A stretch of DNA of 64,000 bases from Anaspis maculata (lineage: Eukaryota; Arthropoda; Insecta; Coleoptera; Scraptiidae). The notes under the pieces were generated by a model. It made no database searches, was not told the DNA's origin, and was given only the letters and a program-made list of their open reading frames with translations. Numbering within the stretch: position 1 is the stretch's first letter; each line of letters starts with the position of its first letter. Position numbers and translations under genes: made by a program. The stretch is from the NCBI GenBank assembly GCA_949128115.1, contig OX421964.1, positions 35,952,177-36,016,176 on the forward strand, read 5' to 3'. Positions 36,365 through 47,948 of this stretch are shown one piece after another.

Positions 36365-37356
36365 TTCGTAACGTAGATAACATTAGTTTTCAGGTAAGAG
36401 GGACACTGATTTTCTCCTGAAAACATGCAGCCATAATTCCATTCCCTCGTCAAGAAATCTTCTTATATACAGGAAGAGGTACGTATATCTTAAAATGATC
36501 ATTTTGAATGGTTCACTTAACCGCAAATTGATTTCCGACGAGTTCCATATCCCTCTGTTCCATATCCCCAGATCAGATTTCGGGGGTTACTCAGATCTGC
36601 GTCATTTTTGATGCAGAGTCTCAATTTCAAGTTTTCTTCTGCATCAATGTCGAAGTCATATTCTTGTTCTTTGAAGCTTTAGCTTTAACATGAGCTACAG
36701 GTTATAAAAATCGGTCAATAAGGAAAAAAGCTATGACCAAAAAAGCAAAAAGTTGTTTTTTTTTTAATCACCCTGTTGTGAAGAAAGATAATCGGCAAAT
36801 TGAAAAAACCATTTGGAGATATGGGTGTACCAGCCTCCCTGGACCAGTTAAAAATATTCAAGAACTTGTTTTTTCAAATTGGGAGTTACTCAAACTTTTT
36901 AGTTTTTGCAGGGTTTTACGCGATGCCCTGTATAACCAACATGAAAGATTTGAACTTGATTCTCAGAAGAAATCCACCCTCTTATAGACAAAGGGCCGTA
37001 TTCATACCTCGCTTTCAAGCTAAAAGCGCTATTAGAGCGATGCGCATTTAGGGGCATTTCTCATATTTCAGTGTTCAAAAATACAAATTAACTCGCAAAT
37101 TAATTGCAATTAAGTATATACAATCGCTCCCAATCGCAATTATGTATTTTTGAACACTGAAATATGAGAAATGGCCCTAAATGCGCATCGCTCTAATAGC
37201 GCTTTTAGCTTAAAAGCGAGGTATGAATACGGCCCAAAGAGCGCAGGTATGTGAGAAAAGAGAAAAAATTGGGTTTAGTCATATTTTTTCGAAAGCTAGA
37301 GCACTTTGAACATTAATAAAAAATTTGAGTGGGCCACTTCAATTGTTGAGTAGTTT
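36365..37356 (-). repeat. Right copy of the large inverted duplication
   Basis: Reverse complement of 25425-26037 plus 27262-27370, ending GTTGAGTAGTTT. It retains the empty site for the 26038 element (TCTTATATACAGG near 36466) but carries its own MITE at 36994-37234. Confidence 0.75.
36994..37234. mobile_element. 241-bp palindromic MITE with 5-bp target duplication
   Basis: The full-length palindrome begins GGCCGTATTCATACCTCGCT and ends with the complement. CAAAG is duplicated at 36989-36993 and 37235-37239. The other copy of the inverted block shows the empty site (CAAAT) near 25552. Non-coding. Confidence 0.9.
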
Positions 37357-38122
37357 AGATAGATAGATAGCTATACAGGGTGGTGAAAATTTCGATGCTC
37401 ACCATTGGTATCTTGGAAACGGTAAGAGATACGAGGTCGGTTAAATTATAAAAAAGTTGCGCATTTTGTGGCGATTGGGAATCTGGAAAAAAACTTTGAA
37501 TATTTTGATTCGTTCACGATTTATTACGAAAAAACTGAAAATTTTGATTTCAGAAATTATTTTTTATCTTCCCAACCTTTCAAGCTATTTCAATCAAACT
37601 TGGTAGTTCTATGTTTTTGATCACTCAGAGTCGGATAACGTTGACAGAATATTTCCAGGCCTTCTTGATGTCAAATTATGATAGTCAACTTTTGTTTTTC
37701 CTAAGGCCGCCATATTGGATTTTTGCACTAATAGATAGAGAAAAAAATTTGCTTTCCAAATTAGTAACCACCATTTTCTTTTTATGACATTTTTAGCGTC
37801 AAATTTTAAAATTATCCTAAATCATTGACAAAATCGGGAATGCTTTGAAAAACAATTGGAATATTATCGATAGCAACAACAAAAAAGTGACAGATGGTGT
37901 GCAATTGACGTATCGGTTAATCATGCGTGCCATATGTACCTATTCCACATTTCCACCTTACCCTCGCAACTTCATCCAATAATCGCGAAGTCCATAGAAA
38001 AAAGGTCAAAAATAATCAAATTCTGCAATGCTGACTTGACAAAATGTCAATGACTAGTGATTGAAGAAGGTCAGCGCTGTCAGACCCAGTCAGACCTGCC
38101 ATTTCACCTGTTATGGTGGCCC

Positions 38123-38286
38123 TACATTGAGCATCAAATGCTGCAGCCTGCAGCTTTCTTTGCAGCAGAATTCTGATTGGACCTGACGCCAAAGATGCCT
38201 GACGTCTGTCATTGCTGTCAATAACCTATATGTGACCAATAAGAGCTCGGCAGCTAACAAAGCTGCAGCATTGGATGCTCAATGTA
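38123..38286. mobile_element. 164-bp MITE, TIR TACATTGAGCATC
   Basis: TACATTGAGCATCAAATGCT at the left is mirrored by the inverted sequence at 38262-38286, which differs by one base in AAATGC/GCATTG. Non-coding. Confidence 0.75.
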
Positions 38287-38351
38287 AGCTCTGATGTAAG
38301 GCTACCGTTAGGCTTCGTCAAACATTTCACATTTCAACATTTCCGATTTAG

Positions 38352-38654
38352 AATAGACCATTTCCACTGACGTCACGCAGCTCCGTCTTGAACAGCTGAT
38401 TCGGGGCAACGTCAGTCAGATCTGCGTTATCTGTCACGGGGCACGTGGGCTACATCAGTCATGTGCGTCAGTCAGATTGGTAGTATGTCAATCTGTCAGT
38501 CGGTGTATAACCTCCTTGGTCGGTGTCGGTGTGTAGAAGTCACTGGTGTCACAAAGTTTTGACAAGCTGGCACGTATAGTTGACATCATGTTTGACGTTG
38601 CCCCGAATCAGCCGTTCGACACGTGCGTGTGACGTCATGCGGAAATGGTCTATT
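38352..38654. mobile_element. 303-bp MITE, TIR AATAGACCATTTCC
   Basis: AATAGACCATTTCC / GGAAATGGTCTATT exact TIRs. The arms continue with TGACGTCA, CAGCTGATTCGGGGCAACGTC and their inverted partners. Non-coding. Confidence 0.8.
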
Positions 38655-40523
38655 GGCAAATCAAAATGAAATTGTCAGAAGTGACAGGCCGAGTGACAGC
38701 CAGTGTTTGAATCATGTGAAAAGTGTTCGGTAACGTCTTCCAGAGCTGTGTGCTTATGCCCTGTTAGTTCACACCGAATCAGCAGTCCCTAAACTACCCC
38801 GGATGGGGCGGCATGGACGGCCTTAAAAGTCCGCTAGCGGGAAAAAAGAGTTGGTTCACATTTGGATTCGTGTTGTAATCGAACCTTTTCAGCGTTTATA
38901 ATGGAATTTGGAGCTTTGCTCCGGCTGGAGCTGGAATGCAATGGGAAAAGAAACAAAAACCTCACAGTTACAACACGGTTACAGAATACAATTGAACCAC
39001 TGCAGTTAGAAGAGAATAATGAAGAAAAAACGTTTAAATTACTTTAGTTGGCAATTTGACAGCCGTTTGCATGCGCGCCAACCGGGCGGAAATGTATGGT
39101 AACCATTGTCAAATCCTAACAACTCAGCTTCAAAGACGGCGTAACCTTTGAGACAAATTTATACACATAAAGTGGTGGAGTAAGAGAGACGAAAACGTAG
39201 GGTGAGTGACTCAAAATAGTTGAATAAATTAAAAATCAGAAATTACGCGCCACCCTATATCAGAACTAATTAGACCATTTATCGATGCAGAGTTGAATTC
39301 TGCAGACAAATTTTTGCGAGAATAACTTTTTTTAAGTGAACTGTAGAAACCAAAGCCATCTTGCTGCGAAACAAAATTATTTGACTACCTATTTTATTAT
39401 TTTTCCGACAACTTACTTGTCAAAATAAATCATAAGTGATTAAGTGTCATATATATTTATAATCAGAAAAAAGGCTCCAGCAAATAACTGAATAAAATAT
39501 AGGGTGTTGTATTTAAAATAAAAAAAGTTACATATCACACCCTGTATGCGGTACCAATTAGAAACTTTTAGAGGAACGATTCAAGGTCCTTGGGAAAAAT
39601 CGCGAAGAAAAAGTTTTTAGTTCTTCAAAATATCTTGAAGGGGAATCTACTGGAGGGGGGTGAATTTCATCGGTGAACACCTGTACATTTTTCCACGCTA
39701 GATTTTCCTCCATACACATTCGATGACAACGAGACCATTTTCATTTTTGAAATTTTCAACACAAAAATGATTCATCTTTGTTTGATCAGGTGCCAGGTAC
39801 AGGCGTCTAAGACTGATGATGATAAATTCTGGTGAGTGACTAACTGACTTGACAAAATGTTGAGGCATAAGAATGCCTAACATAATTCATCCTTACGAAA
39901 ACCACATTGCGCAGGAAGTTTGTAAGAACAACTCGAGACCCAATGTTTAAACGACAGAAATACCAACTTTCACTCTAATACTTTTTTTTTCGCCCTGCCT
40001 AAACTACTAGGTTATGAGCAGGTTTTTTCCGTCGGGGTTTTTCAGTAACGATAACAATGATGACGATAAAAATGAAGTAGGTACTGCAGCTTTACATCTT
40101 TGGATCAGTGGGAGATTTATCAAGGAGGATTTGTTTCGAATGATCTCTCGTTTCATCCCTCTTCCTTGGGCGTCACCGCACGATAGTAGATGCCCCAGTA
40201 CTAAGGAACACGTGAAAAAGTTCATCTGGCCCAGTGCTTCTAATACTTTTAAAATTCATTAATTTAGGTACTAGAAAAATTATTTTTATACGAAAAAATT
40301 TCTTCAGGATATTTCTAGAACGCTTCAGAACATTTCGATGGGACTTATTAACATAAACAGTTGAACACCATACTGTATGTGGTCATTCACACAACTCCCT
40401 TTCTTTCGGTTCATGCGTTACAATTTTTCGTTCTTTTTTCTTCACCCTCCCTATACCATGGCTGCGCGCGGCCGATAGCCTGCTTGCCTGCTATACTTTT
40501 GTATCGAAACATTATGGTCCATA

Positions 40524-40656
40524 ATACCGTGTGATCCAAACCATCCCGAATTGGGGTAGGCTGTGCCCTGGCGAATAGCAACTTCACATCCCGGAATTTG
40601 ACTGTGTCACAGGGTCACAGCCTATCCCAATCCGGAATGGTTCAATTACACGGTAT
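40524..40656. mobile_element. 133-bp palindromic MITE, TIR ATACCGTGT
   Basis: ATACCGTGT and ACACGGTAT ends, with inner pairs AACCATCC/GGATGGTT-like and GGGTAGGCTGTG/CACAGCCTATCCC. Non-coding. Confidence 0.75.
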
Positions 40657-40881
40657 AACAACTGTGTCAAATAGGTATGTTTTAACCATAAAACATAAAA
40701 TGCAGGGTAATTTCGCTAAACGTCCAGACTATGCCGATCCAAGAGGGATTGAAAGTTGAAAGGTGTTCACCCGAAAATGCTGTTAATCCTAATTTATAAA
40801 AAGATTTTTTTGTCTGTTGCTGTTCCTCGTCCTAATGGCTGATCGTAGTATCACAACAAAACACTCATAGTCGAGAAAAGC

Positions 40882-40887
40882 TTTATT
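40882..40887 (-). terminator. Poly(A) signal of RR-1 cuticle gene A
   Basis: AATAAA on the minus strand (TTTATT on +), about 117 bp after the stop codon of the gene at 41004-41817. Confidence 0.6.
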
Positions 40888-41003
40888 TATGAAATAAAGT
40901 AGGTAGGTACCGAGTTAGGTACGAAGGTAGGTGAGTAGTTATAGTCTTATTTACACTTGCAGTATGCTTCCAAAATCTCAATTGAGATCAACAGTCAAAA
41001 ATA

Positions 41004-41817
41004 TTAACCTAGACCTCCACCAGCCAAGGAAGCCAAGGCCGCAGACGGAACTCCTAATTTTCTAACTCCTGCCGAGGGCGGGATGTGTTCACCTGCAGGT
41101 TGGAATCCGTTCTCATCGGCGAGGTATTCGACCGTGTACGTTACACCGTCAGGACCAACGTAAGAGTAAGACCCTTTCACCACAAGGTTTGAGTCATCTA
41201 GTTCAGGATTTTGCACTTCGCCGGTTTCTTGCTTTTTGAAGCCATCACTCGTCTCCACACTTCAAGGAATAAAACAGAAGGTAAGTTAGCACGAAAATAA
41301 CAATGCTGGGGAACCACACCAATAAAAGCTAAGAAAAGGTGTTATTTAAAGCAAACTTACGCGTAAGAATAACTGCCAAATCGCGGATTTTCATTTTCGT
41401 ATCTTGTGATGTAAGCGTCCCTATATTGTTGGTTATATTGTTGGTTTGACTGTTGGTTGTATTGTTGTTGATTGTTGTATTGAGACCTTGATTGGGGCCT
41501 TCCTTGGGACAAGGCTACAATAAGGGTGGTGACGACTAAAACCTTTAAAGTGGAAAAAACAATTAATCCTCATAGTATTACCACAGGTATCATGTATAGG
41601 TACATACGTCTCGATGTCTATGGTTAAAGGCCAATTATTTCATCTTCGTTCAATAAAACAAAAAGTAGATACCTACCTTATCATTTCTATGACATATATT
41701 TGTTTTCTAATTAAAAGTGCGAAAACTAGAGTTAAAGATAAAAAAACTGGCCTTTGGGTAAGGTAAATAATATTCAAAATACCGAAATAAAAAATAAAGA
41801 GCACTCACCTTCCACAT
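41004..41817 (-). CDS. RR-1 cuticular protein A, three exons
   Basis: A secreted structural protein that binds chitin in the cuticle. Exons on the minus strand are 41809-41817, 41361-41542 and 41004-41259: 447 nt, 148 aa, TAA stop. Junction phases 0 and 2 match. Exon 1 encodes only MWK. Exon 2 completes a signal peptide (VLVVTTLIVALSQG, probable cleavage before RPQ), a Gln/Asn/Tyr-rich repeat, then YRDAYITRY. Exon 3 carries the R&R-1 chitin-binding region, GSYSYVGPDGVTYTVEYLAD then ENGFQPAGEHIPP, and a C-terminus ending ASLAGGGLG. Splitting the signal peptide after about three residues is usual for insect CPR genes. Gene B at 49939-63548 is its paralogue. Confidence 0.93.
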
Positions 41818-41842
41818 GTTTAATAATTTAGTTAATGCAAAT

Positions 41843-41901
41843 CTGATTGTTTGATGACGTTGTTTTTATACTCTGTAACATCTGAAGTCATCCCCACATT
41901 T
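41843..41901 (-). promoter_or_regulatory. Core promoter of cuticle gene A
   Basis: On the minus strand: AAATGTGGGGATG (41889-41901), TATAAAAA (41863-41870) and an initiator-like ATCAGAT around 41844, about 26 bp from the TATA box. ATG follows some 27 bp later. The same arrangement stands before gene B. Confidence 0.7.
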
Positions 41902-42820
41902 TCGAGTAGTAGGTTGGTTACCTTCATCTATTTACATCTCATCAATTTATTATTATTATTGTGATCTTTTATTTTATGTTAATGGCTCATCAATAATTAT
42001 CAAGTTTTAATAGCTTCTGTGGCTACTGCAGCTTTGCAGATTGGTACTACACAGAGTGTATTTATCTAAGTACATACGTATGGTATTGTTCAGGTAGCTA
42101 CCAGTACATACATATTTTAACTGAATACCTACTCACCTATATCAACTTGGGTACTTACTTACCTGCACTGTAAATTTATACCCAACAGTAGATTGTACCT
42201 ACTGAAGATTTATTTGGAAGTTTTGTCGGAAACGGTAAATGTTAGAAGGCGATAGTTTTGCGCAATATAAAGTTCACATTTAAAAATACAATAAATAAAA
42301 ATAATTGAGTAACAATAATATAAATGTTTCTCCTTAACGGCTAATCTACTCCAAAAGTGTTTTTGCCTGTCAGGATAAGCTATAAGTAACCTACACCTAT
42401 AATCAAATTAGGTACGTGAGGACCTCTATAACTATTTTTAGGAAAAAATCCTGACAGTATATGTACGTGCCTATTAGGTATAGGCTACGTATTATCGTCA
42501 GTCAGTAATAGACCTATTTTATTTCTAAGAGCAGGATAGAAAATACAAATTTTCAGTGCAAAGAAAAGAGACGAATGCTTGTGCGCTGGAGGAAAATTCT
42601 AATGCACACCTCTGTCATAAGTACGCGTCTCATTTGTCAGTTGTTTGCGCATCAAAGTCGCGGATTTGGAAAAGTTCAGATTTTCCAGTATACCTACATA
42701 TTCTTCTGGCTCTCGATTTTGTCACAAGAATAATATTTCAAGTATAAAAAACACCTGAAATGTCTTTATTCCACCTCCTTGCGGCCTTTTGCGAAAAAGC
42801 TCGGTCCAGGTGGTAGGTAA

Positions 42821-42935
42821 CGAGTGATCGAATAAACTCCTCAAATCGTCTTTTGATTCCTGAAAATCTGGCGGAAAAACATGGCTAGCAAGCAGATCAA
42901 GGCCTACCTTGAGGAGAAATTCATTCGATCACTCC
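42821..42935. mobile_element. 115-bp MITE
   Basis: GAGTGATCGAATAAACTCCTCAA at the left (about 23 bp) is mirrored near 42910-42935 as TTGAGGAG, then ATTCGATCACTC. Non-coding. Confidence 0.65.
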
Positions 42936-42939
42936 GTTC

Positions 42940-43053
42940 TATAGGCTCTCTGATTTCTACATGATTCTAGGGGGCTGTGTTTCTGGTCGCCATCGACCGA
43001 TCGCGGCCTGAATCGCAGCCCACTAGAATCATGTATAAATCAGACAGCCTATA
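42940..43053. mobile_element. 114-bp palindromic MITE
   Basis: TATAGGCT / AGCCTATA ends, with arms continuing through CATGATTCTAG / CTAGAATCATG. It stands four bases from the previous MITE. Confidence 0.75.
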
Positions 43054-43226
43054 CCAGCGCAGCGGCGTGACCAAAGAAATATACTGAGGCACAGGCAGAC
43101 ACATTATCCACTTTTAAAATAAGGAAAAGAAGGTGATGTTTCATCGAACGAACTCGATATAGTAAACCTTTTGGAAGAATGGAAGATCTGGAAAACTGCG
43201 CCGATAAGTACTTGAGATGTTTAATG

Positions 43227-43935
43227 TACAGGATCTTTTTTTAGCAAAGTCACTATTCCGGAAGCTTCTGGTAGACAAAGTACGCAACTTTTTGACAAGG
43301 GCATGGCAGCATCTTGTAGTTTACAGTTTCAAGTTTTGTTTGACACTACAACCATGGTTGGCAGTCATCAACTTCGTGTACACGGTGCCAAGAGCCTTAA
43401 AGTTGCAAATTTTTTGTTTTTTCATTTTGAATTTGAAATTCTCCTCCATTTCTGTACCATTTCACTTGAAACTTGTTACAAATTGAAACCTAGAATTTGA
43501 ATTTTGATACGGTGAAAGTTGTCTCCGTGCAACTGCAAGGTGATGGCCGCCGTTTCCCAAAAAAGTCTTCAATCAGAAATGCAGTGCTCGGCGGGTGTCA
43601 TAGAATCCCGAGACGTAACTTCAGTGCAGATATTTTTTATTCTTTTCTTAAGATAACGAATGTTCCTGATTACGTCTGTGAATACCTGGTCTTTGAGAAT
43701 GCCTACAAAGAAAAAACAACGCGACTTTTTAACACTGTTTCCTTCTATGGCCAAGCAGAACATTTTGTTCTGTCGCACCGTGCAGACAAAGTTAATGGCT
43801 GACAACTGTGGTTGTAGTGTCAAACAAAACTTGAAACTATAAGTTACAAGATGCTGCCATGCCCCTGTTGATAAGTTGCTTACTTCGCCTGTCAGAAGCC
43901 ATTCAAATGATGCCATCCATAAAAAAGACCCTGTA
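43227..43935. mobile_element. MITE family X, copy 1
   Basis: TACAGG...CCCTGTA ends with ~150 bp inverted arms sharing GCATGGCAGCATCTTGTA and TTTCAAGTTTTGTTTGACA. A second copy lies at 46313-46970 in the same orientation. Non-coding despite frames up to 115 codons. Confidence 0.8.
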
Positions 43936-44080
43936 TGTACGTCACTGGTGCGGCGGGTTTAAAAGTGGAAAGAAACGTTTGACATTACTCTTGTCATTCT
44001 TATTTTCCATATTCAGGCTGATTGTCAACTTATCTATCTCCTCAAAGGAACTTCTGGAAAGATTATCTCAAATTGAGAAA

Positions 44081-45481
44081 TAGTGGGGGCACTAGGTGAA
44101 TGAACCTTGCAAATGGTGATGAAAGCATGAAATTCGGTACACATACTCAGAATGAGCAGAATTTTCACCGTAAGGGGGCTCGGGGGGCTCCTGAAAGTTT
44201 AAGGTGCTAGGGCTCCTACCAAACCGCTTACCAGTTCGTTTTATCAATTAAAAAGGAAACTCATGAATATATCGTAAAAATTGACGACGTTTATCGCCTT
44301 GTCCCGGGAATTTTTCATGATGAAAAAAAAAAAGTTCTTCGGCAGAACACACAAATTGGTTTTATTTCATTTTCACCTACAAAGAATTATTAAGGAGATG
44401 TGCAACACGTTGATTCCCACAAATTCGTATCCTCTGAATTCGTTTGTGGAGTCAAAATTTTGATGGTGTATCTTCTTGAAGAGGGGCATTCCAAAGAGTA
44501 AGCTATTTTCAACACTAAGTTCAAACATAATTTTTTCAATGTTCTGAATCGAGATTACTGAATTCCTCCCAGCAATGCATACCCTGAACCCTTCTTTGGA
44601 AGTACCGCGTGCGATTGAACGTGGAGTAAGTCCTGAAACACTATCAGAATTTTTCTTCTGTGATGCTACTATCCACTCTCGACCAGGGCAATTAGGTTCC
44701 TACACAGCATGCGCGGAGTGTATACACGTTATTTCAATATTATGACACAATTTCAATCATGAAAAATTTGACTGAACCGAGAAAATACCCTGCATCGTGT
44801 ATACACTCCGCGCATGCTGTGTAGGAACCTAATTGCCCCGGTCGAGAGTGGATAGTAGCACCACAGAAGAAAAATTCTGATAGTGTTTCAGGACTTACTC
44901 CACGTTCAATCGCACGTGGTACTTTCAAAGAAGGGTTTAGGGTATGCATTGCTGGAAGGAATTCAGTAATTTCGATTCAGAACATTGAAAAAATGCTGTT
45001 TGAACTTAGTGTTGAAAATAGCTTACTCTTTGGAATGCCCCTCTTCAAGAAGATACACCATCAAAATTTTGACTCCACAAACGAATTCAGAGGATACAAA
45101 TTTGTGGGAATCAACGTGTTGCACATCTCCTAATTAATTCTTTGTGAGTGAAAATAAAATAAAACCAATTTGTGTGTTCTGCCGAAGAACTTTTTTTTTT
45201 CATCATGAAAAATTCCCGAGACAAGACGATAAACGTCGTCAATTTTTACGATATATTCATGAGTTTCCTTTTAAATTGATAAAACGAACTGGTAATCGGT
45301 TTGGTGGGAGCCCCAGCACCTTCAACTTTCAGGAGCCCCCGAGCCCCCTTCCGGTGAAAATTCGGCGTGGCTCCACCTCTTATTTAAGAGAGGTGCTCAT
45401 TTTGAGTATGTGTACCGAATTTCATGCTTTCATCACCATTTGCAAGGTTCATCCCGATTTTGGCTCTTAGCGCCCGCACTA
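44081..45481. mobile_element. 1.4 kb near-perfect palindrome
   Basis: The left half (44081-44770) is the reverse complement of 44800-45481 with few differences. Shared landmarks are TGAACCTTGCAAATGGTGAT, GGGGGCTCCTGAAAG-type and GTGTATACACTCCGCGCATG-type stretches. Ends are TAGTGGGGGC / GCCCGCACTA. The loop is only about 40-60 bp. No transposase is visible; a foldback element is the simplest reading. Confidence 0.85.
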
Positions 45482-46312
45482 AAAGAAAAGTAAGTGTCAA
45501 GTATTTCTAATCATGAGCCGCTCGTCCTTGAATGTGATAGGAACCTATCGAGCCGAATAAAATAGGATTCAATTAGCGAAAACTAACTTCATATCATGAA
45601 CCATTCGGAAGATAGTATGAAAGACTGTTACGTACGATTATCGCTGGAGACTCCGACTTGTGGATAAGCGATAAACCCGGAGACTCCGACTCGGAGATAA
45701 GTCACAAACCCGTACGTTTGGCGGAGGAGCCGTTCGAGAGCTTGCCGGATTCATTAGCGAAGTTGCTTGATGGTATTTATCGTTGAAAAATTGTTTATAG
45801 TTGACGGATTTTCTTCAAATGCAACAAAGTTCGAGCCGAATTGTGATTTGATTAGCAAAAAACGAACTCGATATGTTGAACCGTTTGCGTATGGAAGATC
45901 ATGGGAGATTGAGCTACCGAAAATCGACAAATCGCGGGAAAAAAAATAGCCTTCCGAAGAAAAAGAGAAGATCAACGTCCAATTCAAATGTTCCCTTTAT
46001 TATTGCGATCGTTTGGGTATCATCGAGGGTATCATTTACCCTTTTTGCTCTCATGTCACGTGACTTCACTTCATGCCCCGCTTTGCTCCATCAGCTCGAG
46101 TTATCAAGTCGAACCTACCTTTTCTGATCGATTTATTAAGGCCGCATTCATTCAACAGTCACAATTCTGTTACAAACCAATTTACAATTTTGTGATCAGA
46201 TATCCTGCGATGTGATAGGCCAGCTCGAGCTGCATTCAACCACAAAACTGTGTCATATTTCTTGACAGGAAGTAAATTTGCTGCATGAAACAAATAAATA
46301 TATTATTATAAA
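45482..46312. other. Non-coding region
   Basis: A 36-bp direct duplication containing GGAGACTCCGACT lies at about 45640-45710. An 60-77 codon frame overlaps on both strands at 45754-45987 but has no recognisable family. Nothing else is supported. Confidence 0.45.
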
Positions 46313-46970
46313 TACAGGGTGCTTTTTTTTTAGAAATGTCACTATTTCAGTAGCTTTTGGCAAACAAAGTACAAAACTTTTCAACAGGGTCAGGTCAGCA
46401 TCTTGTAGTTCACAGTTTCAAGTTTTGTTTGACACCACAACCCATGGTTCCCAGTCATCAACTCCGTTTTGAAATTCACAGTTCTCCTCTATTTCTGTAT
46501 CAATTCACTTGAAACTTATAACAAATTGCAACATAAAATTTGAATTTAGACACGGTTGTTTCAGTGCAACTTCAGGGCGGTGGCCGCCATTTTCCAAAAA
46601 AAGTCAAACCAGCGTATCAGAGTCTGTCACAGAATCTCGAGGACGTAACTTCACTGCAGACATATTTTTAATCATCTTCTTGAGATAGCGAATGTCCCTG
46701 AACATGTCTGTGAATACCTGGCTTTGGAAATGCCTACAAAAAAAAAACAAAGCGACTTTTCAACACTGTTTCCTTCTATGGCCAAGCATATCTTTTTGTT
46801 CTGTCGCACCGTGCAGACAAAGTTGATGGCTGACAACTGTGGTTGTAGTCTCCAACAAAACTTGAAACTGTAAATTACAAGATGCTGCCATGCCCCTGTT
46901 GATAAGTAGCCAACTTTGCCTGCAAGAAGCCATTCCAATTATTGTGACATTACTACAAAAACACCCTTTA
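46313..46970. mobile_element. MITE family X, copy 2
   Basis: Starts TACAGGGTGCTTTTTTTTAG and ends AACACCCTTTA. The internal sequence aligns with 43227-43935 by eye (ACGCGACTTTT/AAGCGACTTTT, GCTGACAACTGTGGTTGTAG). Confidence 0.8.
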
Positions 46971-47093
46971 TGTCGCAAAAGAATTATAACCGTCTAATGC
47001 GACGATAACACGACCTCAAGATCATAGCGTAGAAAGTGATATTTGCATAATCAACCATAGGTATACAGATTTTGTTTTTTATGTGTATCATGC

Positions 47094-47864
47094 TTGACAT
47101 TTGTCAAAAGTAATGCCAAAATTAAGAAGAATTTTAAGTTTTCTTTCATTTACGGTATACGGAAGTTTGATCATATTTCACATAAATTTCGTGAGCTGGG
47201 GCTCCTCCGGATGAATGAGAGAAGGTTCCTTCACTCCTGTTGTCTTTACCTGAGGAGTGTACGGGAAAAGACGCCGCCGTACCTGTATAACAAAATAACT
47301 TTCAGGACGGATATTCACAACATCAATATTCGCAGGAAAAATCTGATGACCGTACCTAAGCACCGCACCAAACTATTTCAGAGTTCTTTTTCGTACTCCA
47401 TCTGTAAACTTTTCAACTCGTTTCTGTATAACCTAACCAGCACTTCTGACTTGTCTCTTAAGCGAATAATCAGAAACTCCTTGTTGAGTGGTGAGTATCA
47501 TGTCCTGTGAGTGGTTCTGAACTGCTTGTTGGGTATTACTTTCATTTGATATTTTTTTATTTTTCGTGATCCGTCCGTGGCGCCGCGCCGTCATGAGCCC
47601 TGGTCCTGCCTGCAACCTGTTGCTTGTGAGTGCTTGTGAGGTTGTGAGTCCTACCTGAGTCCTACCTGCATCTACATCTGCATTTTTCTGCAAAAAATTT
47701 TTAGTCTAATTTGATAATTTCTTTAATTAAGTTCTAGGTTGGGTGGAAGAGCAGCCATTGAGGCTGAACCCTGCCTTTTGTACCTTACTTATTCACATTA
47801 ACTACCTCATAGTGATTTTTTTCTTTATTGTTAGTATATTCAAATAAGTGGGTACAATAAAAGC

Positions 47865-47923
<59 letters not shown>
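47094..47923 (+). mobile_element. LINE (non-LTR retrotransposon) 3' end
   Basis: The 138-codon frame at 47094-47510 resembles the tail of CR1/jockey-type reverse transcriptase ORFs: TPPYLYNKITFRTDIH, then MTVPKHRTKLFQSSFSYS, a basic RT-tail pattern (PxYL...FR...R...P..RT..FxxSFSYS). About 400 bp of AT-rich 3' sequence follows, ending in an (ATT)n tract at 47867-47923, a usual LINE terminus. The upstream RT core is missing, so this is a 5'-truncated copy. Family assignment is tentative. Confidence 0.7.
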
Positions 47924-47925
<2 letters not shown>

Positions 47926-47948
47926 AGGAAACGTTTACAAAATAGTAG

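Larger units (their letters stand above)
37374..41003. other. Non-coding region with small MITEs
   Basis: A TACAGGGTGGTGAAAATTTC terminus at about 37374 and CACCCTATA at about 39250 may be ends of a degenerate element, and a 50-bp TATAGGGTG...CACCCTGTA pair sits near 39498-39547. Three clear MITEs are listed separately. No gene is supported; longest frames are about 80 codons without signature. Confidence 0.45.

Noticed and set aside
37374..39256. Element bounded by TACAGGGTGG and CCACCCTATA
   Set aside because: Only about ten terminal bases match and no target duplication or extended arms could be confirmed.
43497..43916. Frames of 101-115 codons on both strands
   Set aside because: Within MITE family X; recurring in its second copy with disruptions and no protein signature.
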